Origin: RPRB01 sp035501615 | Lineage (GTDB): Bacteria; Myxococcota; Myxococcia; Myxococcales; Myxococcaceae | DNA length: 64,000 nt | Direction of reading: 5' to 3' | Assembly (NCBI GenBank): GCA_035501615.1 | Contig: DATJVY010000155.1 | Span: forward strand, 1-64,000 | Part shown: piece after piece, positions 6,748 through 14,074 of the stretch | Numbering within the stretch: the stretch's first letter is position 1 | Layout of the letters: each line of letters begins with the position of its first letter | Translations under genes and position numbers: made by a program | The notes under the pieces: generated by a model | The model's database searches: none | What the model saw: only the letters and a program-made list of their open reading frames with translations | Told to the model about the DNA's origin: nothing

Positions 6748-8384
6748 TGGGCGGGACGGTCCACCTCGCGGTGGTGGGCGAAGGGCTCTCGGCCGCCGGG
6801 CTCGCGCTGGCGCTCTGCCACACCGCCCAGGGACGGGGCCGGGCCGTCGAGACGCTGCTCTACGCGGGCGACGAGCCTCCGCGCGGCGCGCCGCACATCG
6901 TCACCCCGCAGTGCCGCGCACGTCTGGCCCTGCTTGGCTGCACGATCCCGGAACCCGAGCGCACCACACCGCTGGTCGGGCTGCGCGTCCTCTCCCCCGG
7001 GGCACGCGTCTGGCTGCCCTACCCGCCGGGCGTGGTGAGCCTCGGCGAGCCCGGGCGCGACGGGCTCGTCGAGATGCTCACCGCGCGCGCGGGGATGGCG
7101 GGCGCCCGGGTCCGGGGCTTCTCCGTCGAGAGGACCGAGCCCCTCTCGCTCGCCCGCGCCCCGGGCCGGGTGGTGCGCTCGCACGGGCTGGTGGCGCGCG
7201 CCGACGTGGTGGCCTTCGCCCTCGAGCCGCAGGAGGCCAGCGCCTCGGCTGCGGAGCCCGAGGCGCGGGCACCACAGCTCCCCGGCGCGGAGGCCTGGAT
7301 GGCCACGCGGCGGACCTTGCCCTACGCCCAGCTGCTGCTCGCTCCGGGTCCGGGAGTCGACGCGCTGCTCCTCCTCCCGGTCCCGATGGGGTTCTGGGCC
7401 CTGGCCTTCGGCCCGGCGGTCGAGCCGGTCGACCTCTCGCTGCTCCTGGTCGAGGCCGCGCGGGATGGTCATCTCGAGCCGGGCTTCGAGGTGCGCGCGG
7501 TCGCACGGAGGGCCATCCCGGCGGGCAGCGCCCGGGCCCTCACCGGCCCGGCGTGGGTGGCCAGCGGTCCGGATGCGCTCGGCCATCCGCTCGACCTCGC
7601 GCTGGGGCCCCGGCTACAGCTGGCGGGCCAGGTGGCGCGGGCTCTGGTGGCGGCGGCCGAGCCTCGCACGGCGCTCGTGCACGCGCTGCTGGAGGCCGGA
7701 GCGGGGCGGATGCGCCGGGAGGTGGACAGGGCGGCCGCGCTGTGGCGGGCCGTCCGCGCGGCGGGCCCCGAGGCCGCGTTCGCCTTCCGGGCCGGACGCC
7801 GTCCGCGGCCCGAGCCGGCGGAGCTCACCCTGGCCGGGCTGGAGCGCCCGCGCCCCGCGCGGGTCCTCTGGCGCCTGCGCTGGGAGGCCCTGCGCGCGCT
7901 CGCCGGAGGATCCCTCCCTCCGGTCGAGGCGCCGGCGGCGGTGCTCCAGCCGCCGCGCGATCCCCGCCTCTTCTACGTGGTGGACGACGACCCCGGGACC
8001 CGCGAGGGGCTCCGGGAGCAGCTCGCGCTGGCAGGGGCGGAGGTGGTCAGCTTCGCCGGGGAGATGGAGCTGCTCGCTGCCGTGGCGCATCGCCCACCGG
8101 CGGCAGTGCTGCTCGACGTCGTCCTGGAGCACGTCGACGGCATCCGGCTCTGCGGCCGGCTGACCCGGCACCCGGCGACCCGGGGCACGGCCGTCTACGT
8201 CATGAGCGGCCTCCGCGGCCCTGCGCTCCGGCGGCAGGCGCGGGAGGCCGGCGCCGCGGGCTTCCTCCCCAAGCCCATCGACGGGGCGGAGCTGGCGCGC
8301 ATCCTCGAGCGGCACCTGCCGGCTCAGCGCGAGCGGCCGGCGTCGAGGGCGGCGAGGCCGGCCTCCTCCCACACCGCGGCGTAG
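6747..8384 (+). CDS. dinucleotide-binding oxidoreductase-like protein fused to a receiver domain
   Basis: The N-terminus starts with a Rossmann-type strand and glycine loop (HLAVVGEGLSAAGLALAL), as in FAD- or NAD-binding oxidoreductases. About 380 residues follow that only loosely resemble flavin monooxygenases. Residues of about 405-525 are a complete receiver domain: Asp413-415, phosphoacceptor Asp457 (LLDVVLEHVDG), Ser/Thr region VMSG and Lys509 (FLPKP). A receiver at the C-terminus of an oxidoreductase-like protein is unusual. The gene is coupled to the receiver-GGDEF gene upstream and its last 61 bases overlap the convergent miaA. The enzymatic activity of the first part is uncertain. 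Confidence 0.75.
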   Translation: MGGTVHLAVVGEGLSAAGLALALCHTAQGRGRAVETLLYAGDEPPRGAPHIVTPQCRARLALLGCTIPEPERTTPLVGLRVLSPGARVWLPYPPGVVSLGEPGRDGLVEMLTARAGMAGARVRGFSVERTEPLSLARAPGRVVRSHGLVARADVVAFALEPQEASASAAEPEARAPQLPGAEAWMATRRTLPYAQLLLAPGPGVDALLLLPVPMGFWALAFGPAVEPVDLSLLLVEAARDGHLEPGFEVRAVARRAIPAGSARALTGPAWVASGPDALGHPLDLALGPRLQLAGQVARALVAAAEPRTALVHALLEAGAGRMRREVDRAAALWRAVRAAGPEAAFAFRAGRRPRPEPAELTLAGLERPRPARVLWRLRWEALRALAGGSLPPVEAPAAVLQPPRDPRLFYVVDDDPGTREGLREQLALAGAEVVSFAGEMELLAAVAHRPPAAVLLDVVLEHVDGIRLCGRLTRHPATRGTAVYVMSGLRGPALRRQAREAGAAGFLPKPIDGAELARILERHLPAQRERPASRAARPASSHTAA

Positions 8385-9253
8385 GGCGGTGGGACGAAGC
8401 GGGTCCCTGGCTCGCGGCGGAACCAGGTCCGCTGGCGCTTGGCGTAGCGGCGCGTTTCGAGGAAGGTCTCGCGCTCGGCCTCGGCGGCGCTCAGACGTCC
8501 CTCCAGCACGGCGAGGGCCTGGCGGTAGCCGACGCTGCGCATCGGCGCGGTGTCCCGGAATCCGCGAGCCACGAGCGCCGCGGTCTCGGCGACGAGCCCC
8601 CCTTCGAACATGCCCCGCGTGCGCTCGGCGATACGCGCCTCGAGCGCGTCCCGTCCCGGGTCGAGGAACCAGATGCGGGCCTCGTACCGAGCCGGACCGA
8701 AGGCGTGGCTCGCGCGCAGCCGCGAGGGGGCGACCCCGGTGGTGGCATGGATCTCCAGCGCCCGGACGACGCGGAGCACGTCTGTCGGCGCGAGGCGGGC
8801 GGCGGTGTCGGGGTCCACCTCGGCCAGCCGCCGGTGCATCGCCCCGGGGCCGAGCCGGAGCGCCTCCTCCTCGAGCGCCCGCCGCACCTCGGGCTCGGGC
8901 GGGGTGTCGGTGAGCCCATGGAGAAGCGCCCGGACGTAGAGCCCGGTTCCTCCCACGACGAGCACCGGACGGCCGCGGGCGACGATGCCGGCGATGGCAG
9001 CATCCGCGAGGGCGGCCCAGCGCGCCGCGGAGAAGGCCTCGGTGGGCTCGACGATCGAGACGAGGTGATGGGGCACCCGTGCCAGCTGGGCGGGCCCGGG
9101 CTTGGCCGTGCCCAGGTCGAAGTGGCGGTACACCGCCTGCGAGTCGGCGCTGAGGATCTCCGCTCCCAGGCGCTCGGCCAGCGCGAGGGCGAGCTCGGTC
9201 TTCCCCGCCCCGGTGGGGCCGGCGATGACGGTGAGGCCGGGAGCGGTCGCCAC
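8324..9253 (-). CDS. miaA: tRNA dimethylallyltransferase MiaA
   Basis: MiaA transfers a dimethylallyl group to the N6 of A37 in tRNAs reading UNN codons, the first step to ms2i6A. The 309-residue product has the P-loop GPTGAGKT near residues 12-19, the substrate-binding ADSQAVYRHFDLGTAK motif, VVGGTGLY, and the C-terminal RxYAKRQRTWFR motif of the family. I took the GTG at 9251-9253, which gives the normal MiaA length; the open frame upstream has no MiaA-like residues. The 3' end overlaps the convergent upstream-neighbour gene by 61 bases. Confidence 0.93.
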   Translation of the reverse strand: MATAPGLTVIAGPTGAGKTELALALAERLGAEILSADSQAVYRHFDLGTAKPGPAQLARVPHHLVSIVEPTEAFSAARWAALADAAIAGIVARGRPVLVVGGTGLYVRALLHGLTDTPPEPEVRRALEEEALRLGPGAMHRRLAEVDPDTAARLAPTDVLRVVRALEIHATTGVAPSRLRASHAFGPARYEARIWFLDPGRDALEARIAERTRGMFEGGLVAETAALVARGFRDTAPMRSVGYRQALAVLEGRLSAAEAERETFLETRRYAKRQRTWFRREPGTRFVPPPYAAVWEEAGLAALDAGRSR

Positions 9254-9298
9254 GGGCTCTTCAGTATCACCGGCCGCGGTGGAGTGAGCCCCGCGGGC

Positions 9299-9480
9299 AT
9301 GGCCGAGCCCTCCGTCCAGGAGTACCGCGCCCGGTGGGCGGACATGGACCTCGACCAGCACATGCGGAACGCCCGCTGACCTCGGCGTCGCCGAGGAGAC
9401 GCGGGTGCGGTTCCTCGATGCGAACGGGTGGCCCATGGCCGAGTTCGCCCGCTGGGGCTCCTCGGGCCCTTCCGGGTGGA
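9299..9480 (+). pseudogene. remnant of an acyl-CoA thioesterase gene
   Basis: An ATG-initiated frame reads EYRARWADMDLDQHMRNA, matching the start of hotdog-fold acyl-CoA thioesterases (YxxRWxDMDxxxHMxN). It hits a TGA at 9377-9379. In another frame the similarity resumes at once with GVAEETRVRFLDANGWPMAEFARWG, which is how such proteins continue after the first helix. A further shift gives GPFRVDMALA. So at least one small deletion and one more frameshift have destroyed the gene, and its 3' part is replaced by the convergent hisS. No function is expected. Confidence 0.6.
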
Positions 9481-9497
9481 CATGGCCCTGGCGGCCG

Positions 9498-10760
9498 TCA
9501 ACCCGGAGCGAGCGCCGACTCGAGCGCATCGAGCCGGACCGGGACCGGGTCACCGCCGGCGAGCCGCTTGAGCTGCGCCTCGCCCGAGTCGAGCTCGCGC
9601 GAGCCCAGCACCAGCGCGAACCTCGCCCCGGACTTGTCGGCGCGCTTCATCTGGCTCTTCAGGCTGCCGCCCCGGGCGTCGAGGTCGACCCGGTGGCCTG
9701 CCCGGCGCAGCCGGCTCACCAGCGCCAGCGCCGCGTCCGCCGCGCCCTCCTCGGCGACGGCGACGAACAGCTCGGGCCGCTCGGGCTGGACGGCGCCCCG
9801 GGCCTGCATCAGGAGGCAGAGCCGGTCCATCCCCAGCGCCCAGCCCACCGCCGGCGTGTCCGGCCCGCCGAGCTCCTTGACCAGACGGTCGTACCGGCCT
9901 CCTCCGCCGACCGCCGACGCCGTGCCCAGGACCGGGTCCTCGGAGACGAACTCGAACGCCGTCCGCGTGTAGTAGTCGATCCCCCGCACCATCCGGGGAT
10001 TCACCCGGAAGGGGATCTTCAGCACCCCGAGCTGTCGCTGCACCGTCTCGAAGTGCGCCCGGGACTCGCCGGAGAGCGCATCGGTGATGGCCGGCGCCCC
10101 GGCGAGCACGGCCTGGCAGCCGGGGTTCTTGCAGTCGAACACCCGGAGGGGGTTCTTCTCCGTCCGCTCCTGGCACTCGGCGCAGAGCTCGTTCCGGTGG
10201 GCCCGGAGGAAAGCGCGGAGCGAGTCGAGGTACGCCCCGCGCGTCTCCGGGTCCCCGAGCGAGTTCAGCTCCACCCGGATGCCCTCGAGGCCCGCCGCCC
10301 GGAACAGCTGCAGGGCGAGGTCGATGAGCTCCGTCTCCTGGGCGGGCGCGGCGACGCCGTAGGCCTCGGCGCCGATCTGCCAGAACTGGCGGTAGCGCCC
10401 GGTCTTCATCCGCTCGTACCGGAACATCGGCCCGAGGTACCACCAGCGCGTCACCGGTTCGCGCTGGGCGACCGCGTGCTCGACATAGGCGCGGACGAGG
10501 GGCGCGGTGCCCTCGGGCCGCAGGGACAGGCTCCGCCCGGCCTTGTCCTCGAAGGTGTACATCTCCTTGCCCACGATGTCGGTGGCCTCGCCCACGCTCC
10601 GGACGAAGAGCGCGGTGTCCTCGAGCACCGGGGTGCGCGCCTCCTCGTATCCGAAGCGGCGGAAGGTCTCGCGCGTCGCGGCCTCCAGCGCGTGCCAGAC
10701 GGCGATGTCGGGCGGGAGGAGGTCGTTCATCCCCTTCACCCCGGAGACGCGCTGGGTCAC
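9498..10760 (-). CDS. hisS: histidyl-tRNA synthetase HisS
   Basis: HisS charges tRNA-His with histidine. The 420-residue product has the class II fold and family motifs: the N-terminal GVKGMNDLLPPD, motif 2 region (MFRYERMKTGRYRQFWQIGAE), histidine-binding RGIDYYTRTAFEF, motif 3 (GWALGMDRL) and an anticodon-binding domain from about residue 325. Length is normal. The GTG start overlaps the stop of the upstream psd as GTGA, so it is the last gene of a four-gene unit beginning at 13034. Confidence 0.96.
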   Translation of the reverse strand: MTQRVSGVKGMNDLLPPDIAVWHALEAATRETFRRFGYEEARTPVLEDTALFVRSVGEATDIVGKEMYTFEDKAGRSLSLRPEGTAPLVRAYVEHAVAQREPVTRWWYLGPMFRYERMKTGRYRQFWQIGAEAYGVAAPAQETELIDLALQLFRAAGLEGIRVELNSLGDPETRGAYLDSLRAFLRAHRNELCAECQERTEKNPLRVFDCKNPGCQAVLAGAPAITDALSGESRAHFETVQRQLGVLKIPFRVNPRMVRGIDYYTRTAFEFVSEDPVLGTASAVGGGGRYDRLVKELGGPDTPAVGWALGMDRLCLLMQARGAVQPERPELFVAVAEEGAADAALALVSRLRRAGHRVDLDARGGSLKSQMKRADKSGARFALVLGSRELDSGEAQLKRLAGGDPVPVRLDALESALAPG

Positions 10761-11602
10761 GGCGCCCCTCCGATCCGCTGCCCCATCCGCACCGCGGCTC
10801 CGGCCACCAGCCAGTCGTCCCAGACGACGCGGCCCGGCTCGAAGAGGAGGATGACCGTCGAGCCCATCTCGAAGCGCCCCAGCTCGTCGCCCCGGGCCAC
10901 CGGGCGCGCAGGGTGGTAGGCCCGCAGACCAGCCTCCTGGCCGGCGTGGGTGATGCGATCGTCGTAGGCCGCGCGGATCCGCCCGACGCAGGTCGCCCCC
11001 ACCTTCACCACCGCGCAGCGCCCGAAGGGTCCGTCCACCACCGTGACCAGCCGCTCATTGAGGCAGAAGAGCGCATCGCGGTTCCGGACCGTCGCCGGGT
11101 TCACCGGCCACAGCTCTCCACGGAGGTAACGCGAGGAAACGATCGCCCCATCCACCGGAGAGTGGACCCGATGGTAGTCGCGCGGGGAGAGGTAGAGCGT
11201 GGCGAACGCGCCGCCCAGGGCGAAGCGCGCCGCCAGATCCGCGTCGTCCAGCAGCCGCTCGACGGGGAACTGGATGCCCTTGGCCTGGAGGCAGATCCCC
11301 CGGCTGAGCACTCCGGCCTGGCTGACCGCGCCATCCACCGGGGAGACGACAGCCCGCGGATCGGGGTCCACCTGCCGGACGCCGGGACGGAGCCCCCGGG
11401 CGAAGAAATCGCTGAATCGCCCGTAGCCCCCGAAGTCCTGCTCGGCCTCGCTCATGTCCACCCGGTAGGCGCGGGCGAAGGCGCGCATGGCGGCCCGGTG
11501 CACCGGCGCCGGCGCGGGCAGCCGGGTGAGCGTCCCCACCGCCCGCGACAGCGCGGACTTGGGGACGAGGCGCATCAGCGCGAGGAAGGTGCCGTCTTGC
11601 AT
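10757..11602 (-). CDS. psd: phosphatidylserine decarboxylase proenzyme
   Basis: Psd converts phosphatidylserine to phosphatidylethanolamine at the inner membrane. Its pyruvoyl cofactor arises by self-cleavage. Here the cleavage motif is MGST (Ser248; LGST in most relatives), and the catalytic Asp90 (SPVDG) and His147 (DYHRVHSPVDG) are present. The 281-residue length from the ATG at 11602 fits the family (MQDGTFLALMRLVPK is a typical start); an ATG at 11629 would add nine residues and overlap the upstream gene. It is followed, with GTGA overlap, by hisS. Confidence 0.93.
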   Translation of the reverse strand: MQDGTFLALMRLVPKSALSRAVGTLTRLPAPAPVHRAAMRAFARAYRVDMSEAEQDFGGYGRFSDFFARGLRPGVRQVDPDPRAVVSPVDGAVSQAGVLSRGICLQAKGIQFPVERLLDDADLAARFALGGAFATLYLSPRDYHRVHSPVDGAIVSSRYLRGELWPVNPATVRNRDALFCLNERLVTVVDGPFGRCAVVKVGATCVGRIRAAYDDRITHAGQEAGLRAYHPARPVARGDELGRFEMGSTVILLFEPGRVVWDDWLVAGAAVRMGQRIGGAP

Positions 11603-11615
11603 CGGGCTGCGGAGA

Positions 11616-12299
11616 CTAACTTCCGGCATCGGGCGGTGCAGGCGTGGGCGCCCCACCATCCACGAGGGTGCGCTGCAGGGCCGCCTTGGGGATGACCCCC
11701 ATCACGGTCTGGCTATCGGCGAGGACCACCGAGTTGGTCAGCCCGGGCATGGCCCTCCGGCAGCGGTCCGAGTCCACCATGGCGTAGGAGTCCCGCGTCC
11801 CGCGGCCGTTCACCTCCACCGGCCCGGCAGGCTCGAAGCAGTCTCCGAAGAGCCGGTTGAAATCGCGCATCGCCATCCCCGCGCTGGGCGCGGCCGGAGG
11901 CCCGGCGTCGGGGGCCGGCGGCGCCGGAGGCCTCGCGGACCCGGAACCGCCGGGGGGCGGAGGCGGAGGGCTGACCGACGGGCCGGTGAGCGTGGGCGGA
12001 GTCCGTGCGTCGGCCATGGCCTTCTCGCGCTCGCGGGCAGCCTGCTCGATGCGGGCGCGGTTCTCGCGGATCCGGGAGAGGAGCTGTGCGGCGGCCTGGG
12101 CGTCCAGCGAGTCCGCGGGAACCTTGTCCAGCAGGGCCTCCACCTCGTGCATTGCCGGGTCGACGTAGGCGTCGTCCAGTTCCTTGGCGTAGAGCTTGTT
12201 GAAGCGCTCGGAGGCCCGGGTGAACTCGGGCGAGGGCTCCTTGCGTGCGCATCCGGCGAGGGCCAGCAGGAGGACGAGGCGGAACGCGCGAGTCGTCAC
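11616..12299 (-). CDS. lipoprotein of unknown function with Pro-rich linker
   Basis: This 227-residue protein starts with a lipoprotein signal (LVLLLALAGC, probable lipidated Cys17). Residues of about 25-105 are predicted helical and charged (RASERFNKLYAKELDDAYVD). A Pro/Ala/Gly linker (about 108-145) joins a C-terminal part with a MRDFNRLFGDCFEP segment and a Cys pair. The helical part may be a coiled coil lying along the envelope. It starts with GTG, 3 bases after the phosphoesterase gene, and psd follows 13 bases later. No family recognised. Confidence 0.75.
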   Translation of the reverse strand: MTTRAFRLVLLLALAGCARKEPSPEFTRASERFNKLYAKELDDAYVDPAMHEVEALLDKVPADSLDAQAAAQLLSRIRENRARIEQAAREREKAMADARTPPTLTGPSVSPPPPPPGGSGSARPPAPPAPDAGPPAAPSAGMAMRDFNRLFGDCFEPAGPVEVNGRGTRDSYAMVDSDRCRRAMPGLTNSVVLADSQTVMGVIPKAALQRTLVDGGAPTPAPPDAGS

Positions 12300-12302
12300 G
12301 GG

Positions 12303-13034
12303 TCAGACCCCCAGGAAGAGACGGCGGCCGAAGTTCGGCGCCAGCTCGGCCTCGAAGATGCGCCGGGCAGCGCCCTCGATGTCGTACTCCACGCGGATGT
12401 ACTCCACCGTCCGCGCGGTGGTGTCACAGACGACGAAGCAGGCACGGTTGTCGTAGTCGCGGGGCTGTCCGACGCTCCCCACGGAGATGAGGTACTGGTA
12501 GCCACGGCGGAAGGCGAACTTCTGGGCGACGACGTCGTTCACCTCGGCGTTCCCCAGGGCGAACGCCTTGCAGAGGTGGCTGTGCCCGATGAAGGTCACC
12601 TCGGCCAGGTCCTCCATGGCCGGGACCAGCTCGCGGGCCTGCTCCAGGGCGAAGACATACTCGTAGGCGCGGGGGTCGACCGGCGAGCCGTGGCTGAAGC
12701 CGATCTCCCCCACCCGGTAGGTGTAGGGGAGGCTCCGGAGCCAGGCGTGGTTCTCCTCGGTGAGGACGTGCGCCGACCAGTCGAGGGCGTGGCGCGCGCC
12801 CTCGTAATAGAAGGAGTAGTCCATCCGCCCGGCGACGGCGGCGTCGTGGTTCCCGAGCAGCGTCACCTCGGCGACGCTCCGCACGAGATCGCAGCAGGCG
12901 TTGGGCGAGGCGCCGTAGCCCACGATGTCCCCGAGCGACACCACCCGGTCCACCTTCTGGGCCTCGACCGCGCGGAGCACCTCGGTCAGGGCCTCGAGGT
13001 TGGAGTGGATGTCCGAGATGACGGCGAAGCGCAT
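12303..13034 (-). CDS. metallophosphoesterase (YfcE/MPP-like)
   Basis: The 243-residue protein shows all metal-binding motifs of calcineurin-like phosphoesterases: SDIHSN (residues 7-12), GDIVGYG (about 35-41), GNHD (about 61-64) and GHSH near the C-terminus. These bind two metal ions and cleave phosphomono- or diesters. The substrate cannot be inferred. Residues SVGSVGQPRD after the last motif are typical of the YfcE/DR1281-like branch. It heads the operon with a lipoprotein, psd and hisS, and is divergent from the PfkB kinase gene with 70 bases between them. Confidence 0.88.
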   Translation of the reverse strand: MRFAVISDIHSNLEALTEVLRAVEAQKVDRVVSLGDIVGYGASPNACCDLVRSVAEVTLLGNHDAAVAGRMDYSFYYEGARHALDWSAHVLTEENHAWLRSLPYTYRVGEIGFSHGSPVDPRAYEYVFALEQARELVPAMEDLAEVTFIGHSHLCKAFALGNAEVNDVVAQKFAFRRGYQYLISVGSVGQPRDYDNRACFVVCDTTARTVEYIRVEYDIEGAARRIFEAELAPNFGRRLFLGV

Positions 13035-13104
13035 CGGCCTCCGTGGGAGCCCCGAGATTACACGACCTTGCCCACCCGGGGGCCTCCATGCTTAGGGGCG
13101 CCCC

Positions 13105-14067
13105 ATGCGCATCGTCGTCACCGGCTCGCTGGCCTACGACTACCTGATGACCTTCCCGGGCAGGTTCCGGGAGCACTTCCTCTCCGACCGGATGCACCGG
13201 CTGACGGTGAGCTTCCTGGTCGACGACATGCGACGGCTGCGGGGCGGCGTGGCGGGGAACATCGCCTGGACGCTGGCCCTGCTCGGCGGCGGGCCGCTCC
13301 TGGTGGCGACCGCTGGGGAGGACTTCCCCGAGTACCGGGCTGCTCTGGACGGGGCCGGGGTGGATACCTCGGGGGTGACGGTGATCCGGGGTGAGTTCAC
13401 CGCCTCCTGCTTCATCAACACCGACCTGGACGCCAACCAGATCGTGGCCTTCTACGCCGGGGCGCTCTCCCACGGGCACCGGCTGGAGCTGGGCGGGCTG
13501 GGGCTGGGGCCGAAGGACCTGGTGGTCATCAGCCCGACCGATCCGGAATCGATGCTCAAGGCGGTGGAGGCCTGCCGGTCGGCGCAGGTCCCCTACCTCT
13601 TCGACCCGGGCAAGCAGACTCCCCGGCTCGAGGCGGCGCAGATCCTCGACGGGATGCAGTCGGCAGCCGCCGTCATCGGGAACGACTACGAGTTCGCGCT
13701 CATGTCCCAGAAGACCGGCAAGAGCGAGGCGGTGCTCCAGTCCATCGCCCCGGTGACGGTGGTGACCCGCGGCGAGCAGGGCTCGACGGTGCTCGAGCGC
13801 GGGAAGTCGCCGGTGGACGTGCCGGTGGCCCCGGTCAAGGCGCTGGTCGACCCGACCGGAGCCGGGGACGCCTACCTGGGCGGCCTGGTCTACGGGATGG
13901 CGCGGCAGCTGCCCTGGCCCGTGGCGGGCCGCATCGGTGCGGTGGCGGCGGCGTACGCAATCGAGGTCCGCGGCTGCCAGGAGCACCGCTACACGCGCGC
14001 CGAGTTCCTGGCCCGCTACCGCGCGGCGTTCGGGCGCTCGGACGACGCCGCCGCCGCGCTCGGCTGA
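13105..14067 (+). CDS. PfkB-family sugar or nucleoside kinase
   Basis: The 320-residue protein is a ribokinase-like (PfkB) kinase. It has an N-terminal GSLAYDYLMTFPG strand, the GGVAGNIAWTLALLGG glycine motif, and the C-terminal signature DPTGAGDAYLGG with catalytic base Asp255. Such enzymes transfer phosphate from ATP to a hydroxyl of sugars or nucleosides. The start (TGSLAYDYLMTFPGRF) resembles adenosine-kinase-like members in bacteria, so adenosine or a related nucleoside is one possible substrate. No catabolic neighbours help to decide. Confidence 0.87.
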   Translation: MRIVVTGSLAYDYLMTFPGRFREHFLSDRMHRLTVSFLVDDMRRLRGGVAGNIAWTLALLGGGPLLVATAGEDFPEYRAALDGAGVDTSGVTVIRGEFTASCFINTDLDANQIVAFYAGALSHGHRLELGGLGLGPKDLVVISPTDPESMLKAVEACRSAQVPYLFDPGKQTPRLEAAQILDGMQSAAAVIGNDYEFALMSQKTGKSEAVLQSIAPVTVVTRGEQGSTVLERGKSPVDVPVAPVKALVDPTGAGDAYLGGLVYGMARQLPWPVAGRIGAVAAAYAIEVRGCQEHRYTRAEFLARYRAAFGRSDDAAAALG

Positions 14068-14074
14068 CCCGCGA

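Noticed and set aside
6722..9379. Open frame of 885 codons on the plus strand
   Set aside because: It runs out of frame through the receiver-fusion gene and antisense to miaA. The product is Arg/Gly/Ala-rich without motifs. Only its last 27 codons coincide with the thioesterase remnant.
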